A stretch of 64,000 bases of DNA from Odontocerum albicorne (GCA_949825065.1 OX463856.1:15278164-15342163), one strand, 5' to 3'; shown: positions 1 to 11,300, counted from the first letter of the stretch. Notes: generated from the letters alone by a model not told the origin. Made by a program: numbers and translations.

Positions 1-112
1 AGTAATCAGTGAATGTGACCTACAGCGTTACCTGTCTACGTTCACTATTAAAAGTGTTCTTCCACGACTAGTCGTTAGTTAAATTTGTTGGCTCTATGGA
101 TGAAATATTATA

Positions 113-690
113 GGCCGTCCAGAAAGTAGATTCGTGTTTCTCAGATAGATATCGTAAGAATAAAATTTAATAGCAAACTTCATTTCAAACATATTTAATG
201 ATAGTTATAATGAAATTTTATAATTAAGAATATTTTTTGGTTATTGCCTACTCAAATTGCCACAGTAAATTTTTGCCGTAATTTTGAAGCGTTTTTTTTA
301 ACTTGATGCTTGAGTGAAAAATACGACATAAACAAAAAAAATCTTTATGATATATGATGACGATTCAGTATGTGATCGTGTGTGTCAAATGTGGTTTGAA
401 AAAAATACGTATATACGATACGACATTCGAAAATTTTGTCCATTATGGAAGCCTGATTACCAATAATGATGATAAAATCGCGGCTTTGATTGATAAGAAC
501 CAGCGCTTTACAACACTAAAGATTGCTAAGTCACTAAAATGATTTAAAAAATACCGTTCAGTCAGGTTAATACGAATAAAAAATATCAATTAGGCATCGT
601 TATTTGAGCAGACTTTCTTCAAGCAAGTTATGTCTAAAAATATTGAAGTTAAAATGAACCTAAAAACACGAAAGTACTTTCTGAACAACA
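113..690 (+). mobile_element. Degenerate mariner-like element (mariner-1)
   Basis: The ends form an imperfect inverted repeat: GTCCAGAAAGTAGATTCGTG near 117 and its diverged reverse complement at about 665-685. A short ORF at 354-542 includes a stretch reading DDKIAALIDKNQRFTTLKIA, which resembles the N-terminal helix-turn-helix of mariner transposases. No catalytic region remains and the flanking TA is clear only on the left. I infer an old, internally deleted mariner relic; it does not share the CGAG outer end of the other two mariners. Confidence 0.5.
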
Positions 691-725
691 CAATACAAGG
701 TGTGTAGTGTCAGAATTTGAAAATA

Positions 726-1676
726 CGAGGCGTATCCAGAAAATAAGTGTACTGAGGCTCTCACGACCGGATGGATTTTATTTTCGACATGTTGGCTACA
801 CTTCCGTGTAGCCTGACCCTTCCCCTCCGCAACGAGACTGGTTCGAGGTCAGTACGTTGAGAAGTGTCGACGCGACAACACGTTTCGTGAAAAATGTCAA
901 TCCAATCTCCCGCCAAGTGCGAAATACGCGGCGTCATCCGTTATCTCGTTTGGAAGGGAAAACCTCTAGTTGAGGTTTAAAATGAGGTGAAAACTGCATA
1001 TGGTGATAAAGCTATGAATCGTACGAGTGTGTACAAGTGGTGTCGCGAGTTTAAAAACGGTCGTACGTCTGTGCATGATGATCAGAGGAGCGGAAGACCT
1101 TCAATTGTGACTGACGAAATTATTTTGGGACTGTCAAGGCATAATTTTAATTGAATATATGCCTCAAGGGGAGACCATCAACTCTGCAAGATACTGTGAG
1201 ACCCTAAAAAAATTGCGGAGGGCGATTCAGAACAAGAGGAGAGGCATGCTGATAAAGGGAGTCTGCCTGTTGCACGACAATGCCAGACCACACACGGCCA
1301 ACGCCACGAAGGAACTGCTCGCCTCGTTTAAATGGGATGTCCTGAACCATTCCGCGCATTCCCCTGACCTAGCACCTTCAGATTACTGTCTCTTTACCTC
1401 CCTGAAGCTGCACATGGATGGAAAAAGGTTTTTAACCGACGAGGAGGTAAAGGAGGAGGTGGAGAAGTGGACGGAGGGGTTGGCGGGAAACTACTTTGAG
1501 GAAGGCATCAAAAAGTTGATACCCCGCTTCACCACCTACATTGAGAGGAATGGCGACTATGTCGAAAAATAGCTTACATATGTATAGTGCTACGGTAACC
1601 ACGTAATTTTTTTGTTTAAATAAAAAAAATTGTAACCTACAAAAATTCAGTACACTTACTTTCTGGACTTACCTAG
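726..1676 (+). mobile_element. Internally deleted mariner element (mariner-2)
   Basis: The element is 951 bp, bounded by TA dinucleotides at 724-725 and 1677-1678. Imperfect terminal inverted repeats of about 28 bp share the core TCCAGAAARTAAGTGTACTGA. Autonomous mariners are about 1.3 kb, so roughly 350 bp are missing from the middle. It carries a broken transposase (see 894-1572). The left end starts CGAGG, the right end, read inward, starts CTAGG. Confidence 0.85.
894..1572 (+). pseudogene. mariner transposase pseudogene (DD34D type)
   Basis: The N-terminal part, from the ATG at 894, reads like a mariner helix-turn-helix region (EIRGVIRYLVWKGKPLVEV, then TSVYKWCREFKNGRTSVHDD and RSGRPS). 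An in-frame stop follows GKPLVEV, near 980. At about 1130-1137 an internal deletion shifts the frame and joins straight to the C-terminal catalytic half (1159-1572). That half keeps the HDNARPH motif with the second Asp and HSPDLAPSDY with the third Asp; I count 34 residues between them, the DD34D spacing of mariner. The first catalytic Asp is lost, so no active transposase is possible. Confidence 0.85.
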
Positions 1677-1750
1677 TAGATTGAATAAGCCCGTGGACGT
1701 GTAACGACCATACGTGAATTGATTTATTGTGTGCAAGTTGTGGAACCAAC

Positions 1751-2125
1751 AGTCTTAACATATCAAACCCAAAACTCAGAACCTTGTTTCATAACAATTG
1801 ACTGGTTCAATTAAACTTATTCTTTACAATTTGAAATACAACATTAATACTTAACATAATTTTATTGTAAAAGCAAACCATTGAGTACAATTACATAACC
1901 GTGTAAAAAACCATAATTGTGTATACCTCATCATCATGACACAGACACAGTCTTAACATATCAAACCTAAAACGCAGAATCCGGTTTCAAAACAATTATC
2001 TGGTTCAATAATTCTTCTTCTTTCCGATTCGAAGTACAACATTTATACGAGTACTTAACATTATTTTAGTGTAAATGTAAACCGTTAAGTACAATTACAT
2101 AAGCGTGTAAAAAAGTATAATTTTG
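1751..2125. repeat. Tandem duplication of about 170 bp, period 198 bp
   Basis: Two diverged copies (about 1751-1918 and 1949-2124) both start AGTCTTAACATATCAAAC and run in parallel to GTGTAAAAAA. Copy 2 has TACGAGTA at 2046-2053 where copy 1 has a simple TA at 1848-1849, a within-window empty-site comparison. No coding potential is seen. Confidence 0.8.
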
Positions 2126-2130
2126 AACAT

Positions 2131-2640
2131 ATTTATTTGTTTATTTATTTAACACTTTTATTGCAAATGCAATCTCTTCCAACCAACCAGACAAAATTAA
2201 ATGAAGCAAGTTACGTGGTCGCATAAATCATTCAAATGACTATCCATCCCCACGAAATCCATAAACATATACGTGAGCACAAGCCCACGAACCCCACAAA
2301 GACGGACAATCACCCGAAAATTCTTTTTTATATTAAGTGAGATATCATCAATCAAAAGGAAAAGAAGGGATGGTGGAGAGAAGGAAAAGCAAAATCAGGA
2401 AAGAAACACGTTATTTTACTGACTAGAAATTAAGTTTTTCAGTCGCTTCTTAAAGCATGTCAAGGACGGAGCGAGTCTTATATTGGTTTGTAACTTATTC
2501 TAGAGTCTCACTGTATGGACAGGAACATTTATAGAACCATTTTACAAAACAAGGGCCTACAAAGAGTTGGTGTAATTCTTTAAACACGAATTTAATATAT
2601 TTGTATTTAAGGTTAAAATTGTCAGCTAAAACATACATTA
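2131..2640 (-). mobile_element. LINE-A 3' end, 5'-truncated copy
   Basis: From the reversed (AAAT)n tail at about 2131 the sequence is the reverse complement of the 3' untranslated region and last codons of the LINE-A copy at 35681-37806, up to the segment encoding its C-terminal VRLWNQ. Beyond about 2520 the match becomes weak and resembles the more diverged LINE-A relative at 18340-18830. Confidence 0.8.
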
Positions 2641-2659
2641 TTTCAATCACATCAAAATA

Positions 2660-2918
2660 AGACTAACAAAATAAATATACAGTGCAAATGTGAGTGGAAA
2701 GCATGGTTAATTGAGGATTTAAGAAAATACTGTTGGATCGTATGAGTGATATTTTGAAAGTAGGAAAAATAAGAAATAAGATAATCGAGCTCTTAGAGAA
2801 AGTGTATGGATGTGGAAGATGCAAATATGTGTGTCGAGATAGGAAAGTATAGCATTTTGTCCTCTTTTTCTACCCCCGCAAAAAAATGATGTGATGTTAT
2901 GTACGAGTATGTATGTAT
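2660..2918 (+). mobile_element. LINE-C 3'-end fragment
   Basis: It matches the C-terminal and 3' end of the abundant LINE-C family (segments for the ANVSG, DILK, RNRR and CMDVEDA-type motifs), ending in the ATGTATG-rich tail. The reading frame is broken. Within the tail, TACGAGTA at 2902-2909 interrupts the usual GGTATGTATGTATG. Confidence 0.7.
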
Positions 2919-3066
2919 CAAAATCATGTCCAGCAACTTCTTGTTACACGGTCTTCATTTACGCCATAAACTTATGCCCATATGCAGTTCTTATTCCTTT
3001 GTACACATTCTCATGTGGAGACCTCTCCAACCTTCCTAACTTCTCGCCCTACCTTGTCTAAGGCCT

Positions 3067-3122
3067 ATAACATATTTAAATGTAAAAATAATTACAATTA
3101 TTTTTACATTTAAATATGTTAT
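3067..3122. repeat. Perfect 27-bp palindrome with 2-nt spacer
   Basis: Arms 3067-3093 and 3096-3122 are exact reverse complements (ATAACATATTTAAATG... at the outer end) around the spacer AC. The arms are nearly pure A+T. It lies between two LINE-C fragments and is not explained by either. Confidence 0.9.
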
Positions 3123-3399
3123 ATTACAAAAATTCCCACATTCTTTCAGGAATGTATTGTAAATTGACGCCATTAATTGCATGATCCTGGGAGGACTTTT
3201 GGGAGGCTAAATTTTATATAATTGCGTGAAGTTGTGTTAATCGCAAGATTATGTATTATAAGTATTATAAGTGATCTGAATAAAATTGATTGCCCCCAAA
3301 CTCCTTAAAAATTGTTTATGTTGGACGATAAGACTAAAAATGTATAAGATAAGAATTATATTTAAAAATTTGCCCAAGTCAAAGGGAAGCAAATAAATA

Positions 3400-4195
3400 T
3401 CGAATGAAAATGTATGTGGATTGGTCTTATGCTGATGACATGGTAGCGTAAGGGGAGACTGAAGATGAATTACAGAGTTTGATAAATTGTATATGAGAGA
3501 TGCGAAGAGAAAAATATAGGAATAAATGGGTGAATAGTGAAAGATTGGAGCAAGGTAAGGAATTCTGCTATTTGAGTAATATGTTTTGAGATGACGGTGA
3601 AGTAACAGGGGATATATAATGGTTTGTAGATATGTACAATGAATCAATGGTACATTAAAATATACATTATCGAACCAGACAGTATCAAAATCTGTTAAAT
3701 TGATAATCCATAAGAGTATTTTATTACCAACTTTGATGTATGGGAGTAAAATGTGGAAGTTTAAAAGAAACAGAAGACATACTGTAGAAATGCGTGCATT
3801 GAGAAGAATACGTGGGGTGACAATGTATAACATAATACTGAATAAAGTGATGAGGGATGAATGCAAACTTAAGGCTGATTGATATTAAGAAAAACACTTT
3901 GAGAGGGTTTGATGACTGTATTGAGTAAATTAAGAATCACACTTTGAGATTGTTTGGATATATAGAACGAATGAATGAAAAAAGACTACAATTTCAAATA
4001 AATATTTCAAATATGACCAATTAAAGTACGTTTGGATCAAGTGTGGAAATATTTTGAAAGAAGGAAACGTAGAAAGTAAGAGAAATCGTAGGCACTGTTT
4101 GAAAAGGTGTATCGATGTTAAAGAGGCGAAGAATGTGTGTCTGGCATTCTCTCTATCTGCCTACTCCGACAAGGAAATGACGGGCTAGTATTTAT
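3400..4195 (+). mobile_element. LINE-C copy with reverse transcriptase YADD box
   Basis: This is one of the longer copies of the family. It begins in the palm domain with SYADDMVA (about 3425), runs through EFCYL near 3560, then LLPTLMYGSKMWK, RRIRGVTMYN and MRDECKL (ORF 3700-3882), and ends with the usual SAYSDKEM region. Several stops and frameshifts break the frame. These are landmarks of the C-terminal half of a non-LTR reverse transcriptase protein; the 5' half is absent. Confidence 0.8.
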
Positions 4196-4850
4196 GTTTA
4201 ATTTAAATTTACTTCGCATTTTGACCTCACATACCAACTAAAAAAACTACTGATAAACGGTGAAAGTAAAAAAAGTCTGAAATTGAATTTGGTGGTGATG
4301 ATATTAGAAAAGGCAACTTACTGGTTATCAACCAAGCTTATCATACGACTACAGATGTGACATTGCTGATAACATCAAAATAACGAATGACATCAAAATA
4401 CTCCAATTCCATTTAATTACTCGCTGACTGCCCAAAAAATATAAAGTTAGTTTTAGATTCTTTTCAAAATAGATACTCGACAGCTCAAACATAAATGATA
4501 AAGTAAAATGATTAATATAATCACCATAAAAGGATTGATCTGCTGAGAAAACATTTCAGGTTTAACAAAGAAAATTCTTTAACTTTATTTTCCAGGACGT
4601 ACATTGTGAACCAAGCTTAAAATGAGTTCATTATTTGTACCATACTAAAAGGTTCTTTTAATATATTAAAGGGGCAAAACTCCCTTTAATCAAGGGCTTT
4701 GTTTTCATTTCTTTGTGTTTTGACCCTTAGGAAAGTAACCCCCTGTCAAATTATTATCAATTTCACCCCTATTGATTCAGGATGGATTTAAGGGCTGTAA
4801 TAAGCTGAGAAGTAGCTTCACTAATTAGGGGAATTATTGTTTTTTTTTTC
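4196..4850. other. No recognisable feature
   Basis: I see AT-rich sequence without coding potential or a match to any repeat elsewhere in the window. Confidence 0.5.
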
Positions 4851-4852
4851 TT

Positions 4853-5130
4853 GACAACCTTTCTGACCTAGTTGATAAGACTTTTGACCTTCATCTTGGA
4901 TTTTGATTGTGACTGCCGATGGTTCCAAAAAAATAAATAAAAAAGGGTCCTGGTGCGGATTAAGAGTTCATCTAGTAACGATACTCGCACACACTGGACG
5001 TTTGCAAATGTTGTTAACTCTTCACTTGCGGTATCACGTATAACGACGAACAGCGAGTTCTGAACCTACTCCAGTGGTTCTAAGGTCGATTACTGAGAAT
5101 AAAAATATTGTTATCTCCCGGCCACACTCT
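4853..5130 (+). mobile_element. SINE-2 copy (tRNA-like head, distinct body)
   Basis: The head has a degenerate tRNA-like A box (GACCTAGTTGATAAGAC). The body matches the element at 23591-23862: a segment around GATACTCGCACACACTGGACG, then CAGTGGTTCTAAGGTCGAT, then ATCTCCCGGCCACACTC. Head and body are collinear at both sites, which supports a SINE family rather than chance. Confidence 0.65.
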
Positions 5131-5135
5131 AACAT

Positions 5136-5384
5136 ATATGTTGAAAAAATAACCATACGAAAAACGATGAATTATTTTTCTTGGTATATCAATGTTTGTC
5201 AACTAAACAAAGAAAACCAAAACGATTAGAAAAATGTTTAAATTGAAAGCATCAACATAAATTGAAAGCATCAACATAAATTTAAAAAGTATTGTATTTA
5301 GTTAAAAACTGAATCTTTAGAGAGAAACATATGTTAAAAAAATAGTCAAATAAAAGCTAAATGTTTCTGAAGGTACCACAAATT
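5136..5384. repeat. Short tandem duplication in otherwise featureless sequence
   Basis: A 20-bp unit (AATTGAAAGCATCAACATAA) occurs twice back to back at about 5238-5277. Nothing else is recognised between SINE-2 and LINE-D. Confidence 0.6.
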
Positions 5385-5621
5385 TTAACAAATTCACATC
5401 GCATTTCGCTTCTTCTTCTTCCTCTTGGTCTAGGTCGTATGACCTGTTCGTGACGGTGGGCTGTCCTGGGATGATGACGTCCATCTGTCCTTCCACCTTT
5501 TCGGCGACCTTCCTGGTAATCTCCTTCTGCTTCTTCCCCACCTCACTATGTCTTCAACACCACAGACAAACTTCTTTATATCTTATCGTCTCATTTCTGA
5601 TCCGATCTCTAAGAGTTCTGC

Positions 5622-7024
5622 CTACGATAGAGAGAGGGTTCTCGTTTCCGCCACTCTGAGAAGAATTTTTGTCCTGTTGGTATCGGCTCTCACTTCTATC
5701 CCATATGTCATAATAGGGCGGACGCATGTCTTATATATTCGGACCTTACTTTCGGTTAGCATGTGTTTGTTTCTCCATATAGTGTCCCGCAGGCAGCCAG
5801 CCAAAGCTGTCGCTTTATTAGTTTGTGCTCGTACTTCACTATATAGGTCACTGTTGCTGGAGATCTCTACACCTAGGTAAGTGAATCGCATGACTTGCTT
5901 GATGGGTGCGTTATCGATGATCAATTTGCATCTGAGTGGCTCTTTTGATATTGTTAAGCACTTTGTTTTATTGACAGAAATCGTTCTATTGTATTTCTCA
6001 GAAGCAAGGTGAAATTTGTAGAGCATTTTCTGAAGATCATCTTCGTTTTCTGCTAATATTGCAGCGTCGTCGGCATAACACACTATACTGATCAATTTAT
6101 TCCCCATTTTGTAACCCAGGCCCAAAGAAGTCACCTCCTCTATGATTCTATCCATAATACTGTTAAAAAGGAATGAGCTGAGACTGTCTCGCTGTTTGAT
6201 ACCGGTTGCAGTGTGTATCTCTTTTGTTAAGTCTCCGTTTGTCTTAATTCGTGTCTTCTCATTCTTGTTAATACTTTGAATGGTTTTGATTATTGAAGCA
6301 GAAACTTCGTACTTTCTCATTATGTTAATGACATCCTCCAGCAGAACTTTGTCAAACTCCATTATAGTTTATTAAACTCCAATGATTTCTCCTTTAGTTG
6401 TCTCATGATGAATATTGCATCCGTGGTTGACCTATTTCTTCTGAAACCTTGCTGTTCCTCTCTATTAACTATTATTTGTTCTAATTTCATTTTAATGATA
6501 CTTGTCAGCAGTTTCAGATCAGCACTTAACAAGGAGATTCCACGGTAATTTTCTAAGTTATTCTTTTTTCCTTTCTTAAATATCGGTATTGTGATGCTAG
6601 TGCACCATTCTACTGGAGTCTCACCATGTGTCAATATTTTATTGAATAATTTCCATAATAAGCTCCTCACCTGCATATTTCATCATTTCGTTGGAGATAT
6701 TGTCTATTCCAGGAGACTTTCTATTTTTAATTTCTTAACAGCACAAGACATTTCCGTGTCTGTGACGATTTCTTGTGTTGTCACAACTAGGTTCAAGGTA
6801 TCACGAAGTTCGTCATTTGTATATAGTTCCTCAAAGTATTTCTCCCATGTTTCGGCATTTATTTTATTAGTTTGTGAATACTCGTTAACAGGTTTCTTTT
6901 GATTCTTTAGCATTTTCCAGACTTTTCTCTGTGATCCGTATAGATCATGTTCCATGTCTTTTGTAAATTTTATCCGAAATTCCTTCTCAATATTACATAT
7001 GTCTGCATTAATTCCATTTCTCAC
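5622..7024 (-). pseudogene. LINE-D reverse transcriptase domain (frameshifted)
   Basis: Three overlapping or adjacent open segments (7024-6704, 6676-6362, 6362-5622) cover a nearly continuous non-LTR reverse transcriptase. The fingers region reads WCTSITIPIFKKGKK and YRGISLLS; the next segment has EEQQGFRRNRSTTDAI; motif A survives as FDKV; motif B is GIKQRDSLSSFLF, where a G-x-x-QG-x-LSP form is usual; motif C is the intact CYADDAAIL. At least two frameshifts are needed to connect the pieces. In its normal role it would copy LINE RNA at a nicked chromosomal target. Confidence 0.85.
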
Positions 7025-7273
7025 TTCTTTATATCTTCCGTATGCCTAAGGTGTTGGGTTACGAGTTCCATAGGTTAAATGACTTTGTCTTTTTTCATTT
7101 AATAGTTGTTTCACCTCATCTGAGAACCATGGCTTTATGTTCCGTGCATTGTCATGGATGCTAATTTGTCTTTTGCCTATAGCTTCGGAGGATGCGTCAT
7201 ATATGTTTGTTTTCAACTTTGTCCAGGCTTGCTCAATATTATCGTTGTCATTTATAGGGTTCTGCGAAACCTT

Positions 7274-7617
7274 ATAAATGACGACGATAGACGACTTTCA
7301 CGAGCTCACGCATTCGTGGAAGCCTAGGTGTTACGGACATCAACAGCAAGATGGAAGAGATGCGATTGATATGGTATGGGCACATTGGACGCAAAGCACC
7401 CGATCACATTGTGAACCAGGCAATCTCCATGGATCTTCCTCGAATAACAACCAGAGGAAGACCAAAGAATTCATGGGTGGCGCAAAAAGATAACCTGATG
7501 CAGAGGCACGGCCTGGGGGGCGTAGTCCGGGACAGAAGAGCATACAACCTGAGGACAAGGAGAGCTGACTCCAACAGTCTTTGCAGACAGTGAGTTGGGA
7601 TGGAGCCAGGGAGAAGA
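7274..7617 (+). mobile_element. LINE-B 3' fragment nested in LINE-D
   Basis: The 344-bp insert encodes the C-terminal end of LINE-B (HIVNQAISMDLPRITTRGRP, KDNLMQRHGLGG, NLRTRRADSNSL) in plus orientation, opposite to its LINE-D host. Its flanks repeat GGTTCTGCGAAACCTT at 7258-7273 and 7625-7640. Adding TTTATA before each copy makes a target-site duplication of about 23 bp with one mismatch. The 5' end is truncated near the GCTCACRCATTCGTGG segment. LINE-B therefore moved after LINE-D had settled. Confidence 0.9.
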
Positions 7618-8080
7618 TTTATATGGTTCTGCGAAACCTTTTCCTTTATTCTTTTTTTGTATAGGTATTTTGTACCGTCATCTTCAAGTGACTCGATATT
7701 AAACTTTTCTATCAGTTTTGGAGGTTTCTTTATGTGTTTTGGTTTCTTCATGATTATTTTCACTGTAACTAAGTGGTGATCTGTTCCGAGATTTGAAGAC
7801 GTTAATGAGCAGACGTCGATGACTTGGTTTGGATGTATGGCTCTATTAGTGATAATGAAGTTGATGATTGATCTTTCGCCTCTAGTGTTGAGAAAAGTAC
7901 TTGTGCTGCTATTTATGATAGAAGAAGGTATTGTTGACTCGTAGCGCATTGCGCACGCAAAAGTCCAATAGGGATTCACCATTGGCATTCAACACCTCCT
8001 CATTGAATCTTTGCATAACTCCATTCAGTACACTGTATCTAACTCTTGCATTAAAGTCTCCCAGTATTACGCATTTGTGC

Positions 8081-9262
8081 GCGCTTGATGTATGTTATGT
8101 CACACCTTTTTCCTATTTATCAGAAACAATAATAAGATGTACACAATTGATTACATAAATCAATTTCACCAACAATCAATCTTACCAAGGTGGGACACGC
8201 CTGTTCAGCTCAGCCGAATCTTAAAGAGAAGTACTCTTCAGATCTCAGTGGTTCGTTGGATTCCTTTAACTCTGTGTAACTCTTTCTCAATTCTCAGCGG
8301 GACAAGGTGACACAATTAAACAAAGTATAATTTTAAAACAAAACAGTTTATTATATTATGGATAAATAAAAAAAAATAAAAAAAACTTGAACGAATGTCA
8401 AGAAAAAAAAGTTTAAAGTTGGGTACGAAGATTGTGTTGTCGATTAGCAAGGGGGATTTCAATAACAATTAGAATTTAAGTTGAGCGATGGTTAAACGTG
8501 CGGACGAAATCCAGCATTAAAATAAAAAGGAATAATATTCACCAAATTGTAGATGTACGTGCTGAAGCGTCTGTGATAGCAGAGGAAACGAGTCTGGCAG
8601 TCTTCCGTGCAAACAGCGTTTTGGAGGAGCGTCTTAACAGCGTCGAATGTCGTCCCAAAAAGGAAGCTGCCCGTAAATTTCTCCTCTTTTATAGCCAGAT
8701 CGCGAGAAAGAGAAGCTACATGTTTTCCTTCTCACTTAAAAAATACCAATGCCGCCTGGTAACAGCCGTAGACCCGAAATACTCTATTTAAAAGACAATT
8801 GACATCGGTATTCCTTACAATTCAGCAAGAAGGGTTGTAGTCTAGACGGTTTTTTATTACTCATCTTGGGCCGTATGGATTTTAATGATACATTGCTTTT
8901 ATCTTTTCAACAACAAGGACCTTGGTCCATTTAGCGACTTCACAGAAGGGCCGTAGGTTTTATTGCCCCAGCCGTTACCACTGGCATTACAATATTCCAT
9001 TTTTACAATCGAAAACAAATACGAAGTAGATTTTATTATAGACCCTTTTTTTTAAACAAACAATGACCATGGAATTCTTTACAATTCGGGATATGGTTTT
9101 GCACCCCGAAGCGACCACCTAAGAGATCCTTTCTTTTTTATTGACCTAATCTTGCCGACAGTATTAAAAAATATACTAAAATATTTTGTTCTCAGTTACT
9201 AACCGAGACCACGTGTTACATAAAACATGATATGTCGGGAATTTACAATATCGGGGACGTGA
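8081..9262. mobile_element. Unidentified 1.2-kb insertion splitting the LINE-D endonuclease
   Basis: LINE-D endonuclease codons stop near 8075 (CVILGDFN side) and resume near 9263 (NNCEDYI side), so this block is inserted. Its ends read TGTTATGTCACACC (about 8094) and, inverted, TGCATAGTTCACGTCC, a weak LTR-like TG...CA pair, but I see no matching target duplication. It contains an unassigned 97-codon ORF at 8498-8791. A solo LTR or non-autonomous DNA element are both possible. Confidence 0.4.
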
Positions 9263-9559
9263 ACTATGCAATTTATCAAATATAGTCTTCACAGTTATTT
9301 AGAACGTGCTGTAGTTTGTCATAGAATTATTTTGTTTGTTCTTTAGGTTTCGTGATATCAGGGGCATAGATGCTTATTATGTGTTGGGGAATTTCACATT
9401 TTCAATGTAACTTTTAGTATTCTGTCGTTTACATATTCTAAGTCATGTATATGTGGTTCGTATTTTTAGTTCAGTAGAATCCCTACACCTGAGTGAGCTC
9501 TTGCTTGCTTATCTTTCCCACTTTATATTAGAATGTAATTGGAAAATTAAGACGTCCCT

Positions 9560-10384
9560 TTTTCTTAGTTTTTGAAATTCCACATACGGATATATCTATA
9601 TTGTGATTGTTCAGTTATATTATAACCTGCTGATCACGCTTGTTCCAAGATGTGATATTCTAACAAGCAATTCGAGTTATTTTTTGTTTCCAAAATCGTT
9701 TAAACCTTTTTCATGCTTTGGTCGTCTTAGAGATCAATCCGGAGTCCGAGGCTTCTTCCACCATGCTATGAGCTACATAAGGTTTTTTACCTTAGGCAGG
9801 CAGCTAATTTTACCTTGGAACCCTCCTTCTTTATCCAGACTTGGGACTGACATCGCTGTTCGACTAAAGGCGTTTGTCTATTAAGCGAAGGCGAAGTTTG
9901 CGATTGAGATATATAAAATAGATGTCCATATACTGTGGATGGATGTACACGTATGTAAATATTTACTTTGTAAAAGTTGTAGCACTTCACTAAGCACGCG
10001 ATCTTGACATATCGAGTCGGCAGTTATAACAGGGCCGAGATAGGGGTAGGGCAATTGAGGCACTGGTCTTAGGCGTTATATTTGAAAGATGCCGCCATGA
10101 TCAGCAGCCAAAACACGATATAGCATAGAATAATTATAAATCATATCCCAGTATTGATATTGCACTTTGAATATTTTTGTTAATACCCATGAAGTTGTCG
10201 TTGCTGGGCCTCGTAGTTGAGGATCCCATTGCCATTCTAACGCCAATTCAGTTGGAAAATGATGCTGTGCAGTGGAGCATTTCGTTTCTTTGTTCTCCTT
10301 TTTCTCCTCCTTAAGCGACTGAGTAGTTGCACACCAACCAACTCACTGGCCGCACCGGTATACTGGATCCGACGGCACACCTGA
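9560..10384. other. Unassigned stretch beyond the LINE-D endonuclease
   Basis: The first 500 bp may be the 5' untranslated region of LINE-D on the minus strand. Short ORFs on both strands (9603-9884 plus, 9787-9990 minus) have no recognisable domain. From 10081 to 10384 I see nothing. Confidence 0.35.
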
Positions 10385-10590
10385 AGTGAGGGGATCGGAG
10401 CACACTGGCATGTTTTTTTTATTTTATAGAATATATATAATTGAAGTCATACGAATTTTTGTACCCCCGAACAAAAAGCAGAAAAATACCTGTGTCGTTC
10501 GAGATGAGAAGCATAGCGCGGGGTTGGAACCGGTGACCTTCCGCACGAAAGTTCGTGCAATACCGCGCGGCCATGCACCTCAATTATACC
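10385..10590 (-). mobile_element. SINE-3, tRNA-derived SINE
   Basis: On the minus strand 10582-10517 is tRNA-like: GGTGCATGGCCGCGCGGTA supplies a D-arm/A box, a GCACGAA/TTCGTGC hairpin sits where an anticodon arm would be, and CCGGTTCCAACCCCG is a good B box. The following 130 bp (TCTCATCTCGAACG onward) would be the SINE body. No other copy is in this window. Confidence 0.55.
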
Positions 10591-10819
10591 TATGACCCTT
10601 TACGAAAGACGTTTTAGTTTATTAAAAATAATCATAATTTCTTTGAGATTGAACATGAAAAGCCAGCCATCCTCGAAATTGAACATTCAAACAAAATTTA
10701 TTTCGATCATTAAGAAACCTCGCAAAATAAAATAAAAATGTTCCATATTTCTATTTCCGAGTTATGATTTTTTTTGTCGAGTTAAGTGACCTGACTTTCC
10801 CATTTTTTCCTTTTTGATA

Positions 10820-11300
10820 ACTGAGCAAATATTATAGTACCAACTTTGATGTATAGTTAAACGTGAACGTTTAAAAAAACTAAAAGAAACCAAATAAATT
10901 CTCTACAAATGTCCGTACCTAGAAGAATGCATGAGGTGACAATTTATAACATAATACGGAAACAAGTTATAGGGATGAATATAAACTTAAGGCTAATGTG
11001 TTGAGTTAGATAAGTGAATACTCTGAGATAGTTTGAACATGTATTATGAACGAATGAAGAAAGACTATAACAAAACAAATATGCAGTGCAAATGTCAGTA
11101 GAAAGCATGGAAGAGAAATACCAAGAAAAGTATCGTTGGATTTAGTGAGTGACTTTTTGGAAAAAGGAAATGCAGAAAGTCAGAGAAATCGTAGGAGTTG
11201 TACGATAATATGTATTGATGAAGAAGAGGCGAAGGCAGTGTATCGAGACATTACAATCTGGCAATGTACTTTCTTTCCCTATCTCAACAGAGGCGTAATG
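10820..11300 (+). mobile_element. LINE-C 3'-end copy
   Basis: It runs from the GTACCAACTTTGATGTAT segment (the LMYG codons) to the WQC-FP-LNRG region and a TTGTATGTATT tail. ORF 11136-11432 retains LVSDFLEKGNAESQRNRRSC and DEEEAKAVYRD, the family's C-terminal motifs. Stops interrupt the frame earlier. Confidence 0.75.

Larger units (their letters stand above)
5385..9540 (-). mobile_element. LINE-D, decayed endonuclease/reverse-transcriptase retrotransposon with nested insertions
   Basis: On the minus strand the order is endonuclease (9540-9263, then 8075-7640), reverse transcriptase (7024-5622) and a C-terminal tail ending in a GAAGAAG-rich region near 5385. Landmarks are ISIYAPDITKPKE, CVILGDFNARV and TRGERSIINFIITNRA in the endonuclease, YRGISLLSADLKLL and CYADDAAILAENEDDL in the polymerase, and YLGVEISS after it. 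The organisation fits the RTE-like class often labelled craniofacial development protein 2-like in insect annotations. Two insertions split it: a LINE-B fragment (7274-7617) and an unidentified 1.2-kb segment (about 8081-9262). Several frameshifts show it is dead. Confidence 0.85.

Noticed and set aside
3249..3866. 205-codon minus-strand ORF
   Set aside because: It is antisense to the LINE-C copy with YADD and LMYG motifs and has no domain of its own.
8498..8791. 97-codon ORF as a host gene
   Set aside because: No recognisable domain or splice context, and it lies within an insertion that interrupts LINE-D; I mention it only as part of that element.
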